A stretch of DNA of 51,729 nucleotides, taken from contig CAYGZQ010000025.1 in NCBI GenBank assembly GCA_964354375.1, positions 1 through 51,729 on the forward strand, in the 5' to 3' direction. A program made the position numbers and the translations under genes. A model generated the notes under the pieces. The model ran no database searches. It saw only the letters and a list, made by a program, of their open reading frames with translations, and was not told where the DNA came from. Below, in pieces: positions 18,234 through 25,715 of this stretch. Source of the DNA: CAYGZQ01 sp964354375 [NCBI: uncultured Planctomycetota bacterium] (GTDB lineage Bacteria > JAJVIF01 > JAPKYR01). Numbering within the stretch: position 1 is the stretch's first letter; the number at the start of each line of letters is the position of its first letter.

Positions 18234-20234
18234 ATGCCCGATGATCGTGAGAGCATTGCGCGAGTCGGCATGGATTCCGGCGGCACCTTCACGGACCTCG
18301 TGTGGCTCCATCGGGGTCGTCTCGGTGTCGCAAAAGTGCCGTCCAGGCCCGACGCTCCCGCCGAGGCGGTTCTGGACGGGCTGCGACGGGTGCCGGGCCT
18401 TGCGGATCTTGTCTGCCACGGAACGACCGTCGGCACAAATGCCGTCCTCGCGCGTCAGGGCGGACCGGCCTCGATGGTCGTCACGCGAGGGTTTCGAGAC
18501 GTGCTCGCGATCGGCAGAGGCGAGCGCGACGAGCTCTACTCGCCGTCTCCGTCCAGACCCGCTCCGCTTCTGAGTCCCGATCGGATATTCGAAATCGACA
18601 TCCGTCTCGACAGCGAAGGTAATCAGTTGCTTACTCCCGATCCGGCATCAATTCAGGCTGTCGCGCAACTGATGGTGCTCTCGGGCGCACAGGCGATCGC
18701 GGTCGGAATCCTGCACTCGACCGCATACCCGTCCGCCGAGATCGATTTGGCCGATCAACTCTCCAAGCTCACCGGATTGCCCGCCTTCCCGTCGTCGCGT
18801 CTCGCAGCGTATCCGCGCGAATACGAAAGATGGTCCCTGGCTTCCCTGGCGGCGTATCTCTCGCCTGTCCTCGGCGACTATCTCTCCGAGCTGGAAAAGG
18901 AATGTCCTTCCAGACTCGCGCTCATGGGATCATCCGGCGGACTTCTTTCGCCCGCGTTGGCGCTCGAAAATCCGGCCCGATGCGTACTTTCCGGACCCGC
19001 CGGGGGAGCTATCGCCGCCATGTCGCTGGGATGCGACCGCGTTCTCGCTCTGGACATGGGAGGCACGTCAACCGATGTCACGTTGCTTGCAGGGAAACCT
19101 CCCCGGACGCGCGAGGCGGTCGTGAGCGGCGTTCCGGTCCCCCTTCCGACCATCGACATCCACACGATCGGCGCGGGAGGGGGCTCGATTGTCAGGATCG
19201 ATCAGGGCGGGATGCTCGCGCTCGGCCCGCAGAGCGCGGGAGCCGATCCCGGCCCGGCATGCTACGGTCGCGGCGGACCCGCCACGTTCACCGATGCCGT
19301 GCTTCTGGCCGGACGGCTTGTCCCCGAGCGTTTCCTGGCCGGCGAGATGCCGATTCACAGAGATGCCGCTTCCAAAGCTCTGCAGGCCGCCTGCCCCAAA
19401 GGCATGAGTGTCGACGATCTGATCGACGGCATCCTCGACCTCGCGATTGTCCATCTCAACTCAGCCTTAAGGAAAATCTCCGTTGCACGCGGCATCGATC
19501 CCGCCCTGAGCGGCGCTCGATTCACTCTCGTTCCTTTCGGAGGCGCAGGGGCGCTTCTCGCGATCGAATGCGCGCGGGCCTTGGGACTGTCCGACGTGCT
19601 GCATCCACGCGCGAGCGGCGCATTCTCGGCGATCGGCCTTCTGAGCGCACCTCTGGCGCTAGAAGCCGAAAGAGCGATCATGCTCGAGGTCGACCGTTGT
19701 TGCGATTCGGTCGGACGCTCCGAAGCCGAGCTCATCGCCCAGCTTTCGGGCGCGCTCGCCGAATGGTCGAGCACCGAGACTCCGACGTTCTCCGCCACTC
19801 TTGAATGCCGTTACGTCGGCCAGACCCACGCGCTCGAGATTCCGCTGGATTCAAAGTCGACGCCGCTCGATCCCGAAAGAATCCGGTCCGATTTCGAATC
19901 CGAGTACAGGTCCAGATACACCTACGTTCACGAGAAGACGCCTGTCGAGATCGTGACGGTCCGTGTGCGTGGCGAGATCGGCGCGGCTCCGTTCGACTTT
20001 CCCGACATTGACACGGTCGATCGCTCGGCCCGACCGGACACCATCGGCCCGATGAACATGCGCATCGACCGCGCCTGGAAAGATGCGCCGGTTTACGACA
20101 GGGACGTCATTCCGATCGATGAGCCCGTCCGCGGACCCGCTCTGGTTATCGAGGATTTCGCGACGCTGTATCTTCCTCCCGACACGGTCGCGCACCTCGA
20201 CCGAAAGGGCCACATGCATGTCGAGCTTGAATGA
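18234..20234 (+). CDS. hyuA: Hydantoinase/oxoprolinase subunit A (HyuA family)
   Basis: 666 residues, normal for HyuA. Start ATG 18234 chosen because RVGMDSGGTFTDLV, the N-terminal ATP-binding phosphate loop of the family, begins 11 residues later; a TTG eight codons upstream is possible. Further marks: CHGTTVGTNAVLARQG, the LALDMGGTSTDVTLL second phosphate loop, HTIGAGGGSIVRID, GADPGPACYGRGGPATFTDA and LVPFGGAGAL. The family hydrolyses cyclic amides (5-oxoproline, hydantoins, N-methylhydantoin) with ATP, or carboxylates ketones when paired with other subunits; substrate cannot be told here. The next gene, hyuB, overlaps its end by 17 bp, so the two make one complex. No permease or amidohydrolase partner is adjacent. 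Confidence 0.92.
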   Translation: MPDDRESIARVGMDSGGTFTDLVWLHRGRLGVAKVPSRPDAPAEAVLDGLRRVPGLADLVCHGTTVGTNAVLARQGGPASMVVTRGFRDVLAIGRGERDELYSPSPSRPAPLLSPDRIFEIDIRLDSEGNQLLTPDPASIQAVAQLMVLSGAQAIAVGILHSTAYPSAEIDLADQLSKLTGLPAFPSSRLAAYPREYERWSLASLAAYLSPVLGDYLSELEKECPSRLALMGSSGGLLSPALALENPARCVLSGPAGGAIAAMSLGCDRVLALDMGGTSTDVTLLAGKPPRTREAVVSGVPVPLPTIDIHTIGAGGGSIVRIDQGGMLALGPQSAGADPGPACYGRGGPATFTDAVLLAGRLVPERFLAGEMPIHRDAASKALQAACPKGMSVDDLIDGILDLAIVHLNSALRKISVARGIDPALSGARFTLVPFGGAGALLAIECARALGLSDVLHPRASGAFSAIGLLSAPLALEAERAIMLEVDRCCDSVGRSEAELIAQLSGALAEWSSTETPTFSATLECRYVGQTHALEIPLDSKSTPLDPERIRSDFESEYRSRYTYVHEKTPVEIVTVRVRGEIGAAPFDFPDIDTVDRSARPDTIGPMNMRIDRAWKDAPVYDRDVIPIDEPVRGPALVIEDFATLYLPPDTVAHLDRKGHMHVELE

Positions 20235-21813
20235 AAATAGACGCATTGATGAAATCGAACCCGCTCGGCTCGCCGTTTTCCGGGCGCTTGTGGAGGCATT
20301 TCTGGACGAGATGGGCGAGGCGCTGCGTCACGGCGCGTTCAGCCAGAACATAAAGGAGAGGCGCGATTACTCCTGCGCCCTGTTCGATTCATCCGGCGAT
20401 CTTGTCTGCGGAGCGGCGCACATCCCGGTGCATCTCGGGAGCATGGACACCGCATGCCGGGCTGCGATTGCCTCAGTCAAAATGCGCCGAGGCGACGCGG
20501 TCCTTCTGAACGACCCTTACTCCGGCGGGACCCACCTTCCCGATCTCACGGTGATTTTCCCCGCCTTCCTCTCCGGTTCCGATATGCCGGATTTCTATCT
20601 CGGCGTGCGCGCTCACCATTCGGACGTGGGCGGTATCGCGCCGGGAAGCCTTCCACTCTCGTCGAGGCTCGACGAGGAAGGGATTGTCATTCCTCCCACC
20701 CTCATTCTGGATCGCGGCGAGATTGTCGAGAGTCTCGTCAACCGTCTCGCCGAAGGCTCCCGACAACCTCGCGAGCGCGCGGGCGATCTGAGAGCGCAGC
20801 TCGCCTCGGGAGCGGTCGGTCTGAAACGCACGGAGGAACTTGCGCGCAATCGCGGCGTCGATAACATCCTTAGCGAGTCAACCGCTCTCATCGATCACTC
20901 TGCAAGGGTGCTGGAATCGTTTCTGTCGACCATGACCCCGTCGTCCGGCAGAGGGATATGCGTGATGGACGAGATTCCCGGCGAGCCGGGCGCGACGATA
21001 GATTGCCGCGTTCAACTCACCACCGACCCTGGTTCGCATCTGGACATCGATTTCACACGCTCATCGACACAGCATCCGGGCTGTCTGAACGCGGTACCGG
21101 CGGTCGTCAGGTCGGCCGTGATCTACACGCTTAGGCTTTTCCTTCCTGCCGACACGCCGACGACATCGGGTCTCCTTCGTCCGGTGACAATTCGTCTCGG
21201 CGAACGAACGGTCCTCAATCCCTCTACGGGAGCGGCGGTCGCGGGCGGGAATGTCGAGACAAGCCAGGCAATTGTCGAGGCGCTCCTGATCGCGCTCGGC
21301 GACGCAGGCCTCGACATCCCCGCGTCGAGCCAGGGCACCATGAACAACGTTCTGATCGGCACTGTCGATTTCTCCGGCGATCGGGCTTTCAGCTTCTACG
21401 AGACCATCGGCGGCGGAGCGGGGGCGACAGGGTCGTCCGACGGAGCATCCGGAATCCAGACACACATGACCAACACCCGCAACACGCCCATCGAGGCGCT
21501 GGAGCGCGAGTTTCCTTTGCGGATCAGAAGCTACGCCATACGCACGGGGTCAGGCGGGGAGGGAAAGCATCGCGGCGGCGACGGGATCGTACGCGAGTAC
21601 GAAATTCTCGCGCCCGCGCGCCTGACAATCCTGAGCCACCATCGCGCATCCGGCCCTCCGGGCGCGTTCGGAGGAGGCCCCGGTCTTCCCGGCCGGAACA
21701 CTCTCATACGAAACGGGGTGGAGACAATCCTCCCGGCACGCGCGATGATCGATCTTGTCCCGAGCGACATCTTGCGAATCGAGACTCCGGGCGGAGGGGG
21801 ATATGGGGAATAA
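20218..21813 (+). CDS. hyuB: Hydantoinase/oxoprolinase subunit B (HyuB family)
   Basis: 531 residues from ATG 20218 inside the end of hyuA (17-bp overlap; no strong ribosome site, so coupling is likely). Seen: FRALVEAFLDEMGEALRHGAFS, NIKERRDYSCALFDSSGDLV, HIPVHLGSM, LLNDPYSGGTHLPDLTV, the HHSDVGG segment, GAAVAGGNVETSQ and the C-terminal SGGEGKHRGGDGIVREYE with GGGPGLPGRN and TPGGGGYGE. The conserved DPY-GG-H-LPD, H-H-x-D-V-G-G and N-V-E-T-S segments are the HyuB hallmarks and probably the metal and substrate site. Works with HyuA. Confidence 0.92.
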   Translation: MSSLNENRRIDEIEPARLAVFRALVEAFLDEMGEALRHGAFSQNIKERRDYSCALFDSSGDLVCGAAHIPVHLGSMDTACRAAIASVKMRRGDAVLLNDPYSGGTHLPDLTVIFPAFLSGSDMPDFYLGVRAHHSDVGGIAPGSLPLSSRLDEEGIVIPPTLILDRGEIVESLVNRLAEGSRQPRERAGDLRAQLASGAVGLKRTEELARNRGVDNILSESTALIDHSARVLESFLSTMTPSSGRGICVMDEIPGEPGATIDCRVQLTTDPGSHLDIDFTRSSTQHPGCLNAVPAVVRSAVIYTLRLFLPADTPTTSGLLRPVTIRLGERTVLNPSTGAAVAGGNVETSQAIVEALLIALGDAGLDIPASSQGTMNNVLIGTVDFSGDRAFSFYETIGGGAGATGSSDGASGIQTHMTNTRNTPIEALEREFPLRIRSYAIRTGSGGEGKHRGGDGIVREYEILAPARLTILSHHRASGPPGAFGGGPGLPGRNTLIRNGVETILPARAMIDLVPSDILRIETPGGGGYGE

Positions 21814-21821
21814 ATAAGATT

Positions 21822-21926
21822 AACCACCAAGACACAAAGGACTCTAAGGGTCACGAAGAAGAATACGAGCGAGAATCCTGAACTCTTCTCAGTGTTCCTT
21901 GGTGTCCTTCGTGTCTTGGTGGTTAT
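21822..21926. repeat. Inverted-repeat element (MITE/REP-like)
   Basis: ACCACCAAGACACAAAGGAC at the left and GTCCTTCGTGTCTTGGTGGT at the right are inverted copies with one mismatch across 20 bp, enclosing about 65 bp. The 244-bp gap between hyuB and the next gene holds this and little else. Confidence 0.7.
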
Positions 21927-22057
21927 TTCCTTGTTCTTTGGGGTCTCCGCAAGCTTGGTGCGACTTGGAGTGTCCATTGCGCCCTTACATATGATTGCGG
22001 TAATATTTCGTTTCCGACAGTCATTGGACCTGAGGCTGGGGAGAAGGAGACCGACCG

Positions 22058-22906
22058 ATGTTCAGATTGGTGAAGGATTATGAGGGATCGCAAGTCTTGA
22101 TCTCCCAGATCGACGCCACGAAGGAGAAATGCATTTTGGTTTCGCCCTTCGTCCAGTTGTGGGGCCATGTGAGGTCAGCGCTGGAGAGAGCAAAGGGGCG
22201 AGGCGTGTCGATAGCTGCCTTCATTCGCAGGCCCGAGAGCGACAAAGACAGGGAGAAGGGAAAGGAGATCGCCAAGGGTTTCGAAGAGCTCGGTATCGAT
22301 CTGTTCACTGTTCCCAATCTCCATGCCAAGATCTATGCCTTCGATGATTCGGCCATCGTCAGCTCGATGAACCTGTATGATTTCTCTCAGTCAAACAGCA
22401 TCGAGTTGTCGATACTTATCGAAAAGGAAGACATCGTCCAGGAGATCAAGACTTACATAACAGAGCACATCCAGATGAAGGCGGAGCCTTATCTGCTCAG
22501 GCAACAGCAAAAATCGGAAATGAAGGAGGGGTTCTGCAAGTACTGCGGCAAGCGTATGGCGTATCCACCCTCGGGCAATCCGGTGTGCCGTGAGTGCTAC
22601 ACCAAGAGAGAGACCAAGGAGAAACAGAGTGCGGGTGGTAAGGAAAACGGACAGGGTATACTGGCATCCTTCGTCAAAGCAGTCGGAGACACGCTTGCGC
22701 GACTCGGAGAGGAGAGAGGTTTCTGTATCCGATGCGGAACCGCTATAGAGAACAACCCCGGTCACCCTCTCTGTGATGGCTGCTACAAGAAGTGGGCTCA
22801 GTACAAGAGGCCTGCCTTCACGGAAAAATACTGCCTTGCCTGCGGGAAACCGTCGAGGACCAGTTACGCGAAGCCGTATTGCATCGACTGCTATCGGAAC
22901 GGATAG
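22058..22906 (+). CDS. PLD-superfamily (single HKD) protein with three C-terminal zinc ribbons
   Basis: 282 residues; ATG 22058 has GGAGA eight bases upstream. Residues 1-135 look like a one-domain phospholipase-D/Nuc fold: CILVSPFVQLW near residue 25, then LHAKIYAFDDSAIVSSMN with H89, K91 and D96 forming HxKx4D, and S-S-M-N in place of the usual G-S-x-N. One HKD motif implies a dimeric active site as in the Nuc nucleases. After a helical linker come three CxxC...CxxC ribbons of matching spacing: C160/163/177/180, C223/226/239/242, C259/262/275/278. The ribbons probably bind nucleic acid, or protein. A DNA or RNA end-processing or defence role is possible but not shown. Lipid hydrolysis seems unlikely because there is no signal peptide. 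Base composition is lower in GC than hyuAB beside it. Confidence 0.75.
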   Translation: MFRLVKDYEGSQVLISQIDATKEKCILVSPFVQLWGHVRSALERAKGRGVSIAAFIRRPESDKDREKGKEIAKGFEELGIDLFTVPNLHAKIYAFDDSAIVSSMNLYDFSQSNSIELSILIEKEDIVQEIKTYITEHIQMKAEPYLLRQQQKSEMKEGFCKYCGKRMAYPPSGNPVCRECYTKRETKEKQSAGGKENGQGILASFVKAVGDTLARLGEERGFCIRCGTAIENNPGHPLCDGCYKKWAQYKRPAFTEKYCLACGKPSRTSYAKPYCIDCYRNG

Positions 22907-22933
22907 CACCAAACACCGCCTGGTAGTCCTTCG

Positions 22934-23923
22934 CTAAAACTCAAATTCCGTACCGATCCCCTTTCGGGACGCCTCGTCATAGACGGCTTTCGCGACGGAC
23001 ATATCCTGTATCGCAAGCCCGACCGACTTGAACAGCGTTATCTCGTCGTCCCCGGTTCTGCCCTTTACCTTCCCCAGGATCACTTCGCCGAGGCTCCCCG
23101 CGACTTTGTCCCAGGACCATTCGCCCTTCTGCGCCGGGATCATGAAATCGCCCGCCTCCGCCTTGCATGCGTCGATGAAGTCGCAGATGATCCGGCTTTT
23201 CTGGACGGTCAGGGTGTCGAGCTCGCGATGCGCAGGAGCGTGCGACCCGATCCCGTTTACGTGAGTGCCGGGCTTAAACCAATTCCCGTCAACTATCGGC
23301 TCATGCGCGCTCGACGCGAGGATCACGATGTCGCTCAACGGCACCTTGCCCTTCGGATCCGAGACCTGCTCGACCGGCACGCCGATCTTGTCGACAATCT
23401 TGCCCGCGAACTCCTTCTGCCTCTCCGGCGGATCGATGGAGAACGCGTAGATTTTGTCCAGAGGTCTCGCCTCGTGGACGCCAAGCACCTGCGTGAAAGC
23501 CTGGACGCCGGTTCCGAAGATCATCGCGGTCTTCGAATTTTTCCGGGCCATGTATTTGGTGGCGACACCGCTCACTGCGCCGGTGCGCATCGCGGTCAGA
23601 AAGCCGCCCTCCAGAATCGCGATCGGAAAGCCGGTGGACTCGTCCAGAAGGATGATCGTGCCCATCGTCACCGGGAGCTTGTGCTTGTTCATGTTGTCCG
23701 GGTAGACCGTGACAACCTTCGCGCCGAGCGCTCCGAGGCTCTTGATGTGAGCGGGCATGAAAAGGGCGACCCCGTTCTGTCCCTCGGGCCTTATCGGGGT
23801 GCGCTGCGGCATGACCGCGCCGCCTGACGCAAGGTCGGCGAAGGCCTTCTCGACCGCGTCCATGCACAAGGACATCGTCAGGAACTTCTGGATGTCCGCC
23901 CTGGTCAATAGTCTTGTCTTCAT
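22934..23923 (-). CDS. Ornithine cyclodeaminase / mu-crystallin family NAD(P)-dependent enzyme
   Basis: 329 residues; start has GGAGGAGGA immediately upstream. Seen: TAMRTGAVSGVATKYMARKNS, then the nucleotide-binding AMIFGTGVQAFTQV, DIVILASSAHEPIVDGNW, and HVNGIGSHAPAHRELD. The family includes ornithine cyclodeaminase, alanine dehydrogenase of the archaeal type, pyrroline-2-carboxylate reductase and lysine cyclodeaminase, which I cannot separate by eye. It lies 45 bp downstream of an aminotransferase on the same strand, so an amino-acid/keto-acid (alanine or cyclic imine) role fits. Cytosolic. Confidence 0.88.
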   Translation of the reverse strand: MKTRLLTRADIQKFLTMSLCMDAVEKAFADLASGGAVMPQRTPIRPEGQNGVALFMPAHIKSLGALGAKVVTVYPDNMNKHKLPVTMGTIILLDESTGFPIAILEGGFLTAMRTGAVSGVATKYMARKNSKTAMIFGTGVQAFTQVLGVHEARPLDKIYAFSIDPPERQKEFAGKIVDKIGVPVEQVSDPKGKVPLSDIVILASSAHEPIVDGNWFKPGTHVNGIGSHAPAHRELDTLTVQKSRIICDFIDACKAEAGDFMIPAQKGEWSWDKVAGSLGEVILGKVKGRTGDDEITLFKSVGLAIQDMSVAKAVYDEASRKGIGTEFEF

Positions 23924-23968
23924 TTCCTCCTCCGTTTCTCCCTGAGGAAGCCAGATGTCAAATATGAT

Positions 23969-25171
23969 TTATGCCGGTACTGTTTTGCCGACTCGTTTCA
24001 GCATGAACTCCTCGAACCGCGCGAACGCCTCTTTCAAAATCTCCTCCTGCGGCAGGAACACAATTCTAAGGTGATGCGTGCCGGGCCTCTGCCCGAAACC
24101 GTCGCCCGGAACCACAACCACTCCGGTTTCCCTTATCATGTCGGCCACGAACGCGCTGTCGGGCTCGTCGATTTCGAGCTTCGGGAACGCATAGAACGCC
24201 GCTGTCGGCCTGACACACGAGACGTGCGGGATCGCGTTCAGCATTTCGTAGGTGATATCCCGTCTCCGGCGCAGCTTTTCCTTCATCTCAACCAGATGGT
24301 CGTGAGGACCCTCCAGCGCAGCCTTGATGGCATACTGCAGCGGCGTCACCGCGCACAGCCTCGCCCGTAAAAACTTGTTGATCGCCTCGACATAGTCCTC
24401 TAGTATTTCTTTTCTGCCGCTTACTACCGCCCACGCGATACGGAAACCGGGGACCAGGTAGCTCTTCGACAGACCGTTCATCGTGATAATCGGCGCTTCG
24501 TCCGAAAGCGACGCTATGGAAATGCTGTCGTCGCCGTCAAGCACCAGCTTGTCGTATATCTCGTCCGCAAAAATCACTATATTGTGCTTGACACTGAGCT
24601 TGACGATCTCCTCGAGGATGTCCCGCGAATAGCGCGACCCGGTCGGGTTGTTTGGATTGATCAGCACGAACGCACGGGTACGAGGGGTGATCTTCCTCTT
24701 GATGTCGTCGATGTCGGGTTCCCAATTGGAGTCCTCATCGAGGAAATAGGGCACATTGTTGGCCTGGAGCTTTGAAAGCACGGCGGAGTAAAGGGGGTAT
24801 CCGGGCGACGGGGTCAGAACATCCTCGCCGTGGTTCACCAGCGCGGTCAGGCAGAGCTCGATGCACTCGGAGACGCCTGAGGTGATGAAGAGGTCAAGCC
24901 ACTTGCTGATCCCCTTTCTTCTCACTTCCTTTTCGACCGCAGCTCGCGCCTCGGCTACGCCCGACGAGTTCGCATAGCCGGTGTGGTTGTCGAGCATCGC
25001 CTTGTAGCACGCCTCGATCATATGACGAGGGGTCTTGTAGTCGAAGACCATCGGGTCCCCGATGTTCAGATAAAGCAGCTTCTTGCCCCTGGACTTCGCC
25101 TCGTCCGCATACTTGAGGATATCCCGGATCGCGTACTTGACTTCAAGGGAACGGTCGGCAGGTTTGATCAT
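23969..25171 (-). CDS. Class I/II PLP-dependent aminotransferase, AlaT-like
   Basis: 400 residues from ATG 25171; the frame extends 17 codons upstream, but MIKPADRSLEVKYAIRDIL is where family homology normally starts. Seen: LLYLNIGDPMVFDYKTP, SSGVAEARAAVEKE, FITSGVSECIELCL, LINPNNPTGSRYS, ADEIYDKLVLDG, and the PLP lysine in NGLSKSYLVPGFRIAW. The C-terminal arginine that binds the substrate carboxylate falls in HHLRIVFLP. The pattern is closest to alanine/glutamate-pyruvate type enzymes; specificity is not proven. First gene of an apparent two-gene operon with the ornithine cyclodeaminase family enzyme. Confidence 0.88.
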   Translation of the reverse strand: MIKPADRSLEVKYAIRDILKYADEAKSRGKKLLYLNIGDPMVFDYKTPRHMIEACYKAMLDNHTGYANSSGVAEARAAVEKEVRRKGISKWLDLFITSGVSECIELCLTALVNHGEDVLTPSPGYPLYSAVLSKLQANNVPYFLDEDSNWEPDIDDIKRKITPRTRAFVLINPNNPTGSRYSRDILEEIVKLSVKHNIVIFADEIYDKLVLDGDDSISIASLSDEAPIITMNGLSKSYLVPGFRIAWAVVSGRKEILEDYVEAINKFLRARLCAVTPLQYAIKAALEGPHDHLVEMKEKLRRRRDITYEMLNAIPHVSCVRPTAAFYAFPKLEIDEPDSAFVADMIRETGVVVVPGDGFGQRPGTHHLRIVFLPQEEILKEAFARFEEFMLKRVGKTVPA

Positions 25172-25222
25172 GTCGTAAAACCCCCTTCGAAAGCCGGAAT
25201 CCCGCGTTTTGAGGGAGAACAC

Positions 25223-25250
25223 ATTTTACCGCCCCGCGAAGGAAAATCAA
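25223..25250 (-). promoter_or_regulatory. Promoter of the aminotransferase operon
   Basis: Minus strand: TTGATT, 16-bp spacer, TAAAAT (five of six). Start near 25216, about 45 nt ahead of ATG 25171. Confidence 0.5.
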
Positions 25251-25318
25251 CCTCGACGCCGGTCAGCCGCCCCGATCCTTTGTCCTTCAAGCATTTTCCC
25301 CTTTCCCGTTCGAAACAC

Positions 25319-25347
25319 TTGACGCCAAACACCGCGCGGACTATCGT
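25319..25347 (+). promoter_or_regulatory. Promoter of the third STAS gene
   Basis: TTGACG (-35, five of six), 17-bp spacer, TATCGT (-10). It points away from the aminotransferase promoter and lies about 30 bp before ATG 25377. Confidence 0.5.
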
Positions 25348-25376
25348 TCCCCTGTAATTCGTTCAGTTTGCCTGCA

Positions 25377-25715
25377 ATGCAGATAAATCAGTCCAAAATC
25401 GGTGAGGTCACTGTTATTACTCTGAACGGTGACCTCGACAGTAACTCCGGCGGCAATCTCAAGGAACGGTTCGGAAAGCTCTTCAATGAAGGCGTCTATG
25501 AGATCGTCGTCGACCTGAGCGAGGTCCCCTTCATGGACTCCGCCGGTCTCGGACACCTCGTGAACGCCCTGAAAATGTGCATCCATCACAAGGGCAACCT
25601 CATGCTGGTCGGCGCGAACGAATCAATCGTCGATCTCCTCAGGATCACCAAGCTCGACACTATCTTCAGGGTCTATGACTCGCCCGAGGAGGCCGCCGTG
25701 GCCTTCCTGCCGTAG
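25377..25715 (+). CDS. STAS-domain protein, anti-sigma factor antagonist-like
   Basis: 112 residues from ATG 25377 (a TTG three codons earlier is less likely). Seen: VTVITLNGDLDSNSGGNLKE, IVVDLSEVPFMDSAGLGHLVNAL with phospho-acceptor D-S-A-G, and LLRITKLDTIFRVYD. Same family as the pair at 17383-18104, but monocistronic. Its last 43 bp overlap the 3' end of the convergent methyltransferase gene. No kinase or sigma partner nearby. Confidence 0.87.
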   Translation: MQINQSKIGEVTVITLNGDLDSNSGGNLKERFGKLFNEGVYEIVVDLSEVPFMDSAGLGHLVNALKMCIHHKGNLMLVGANESIVDLLRITKLDTIFRVYDSPEEAAVAFLP

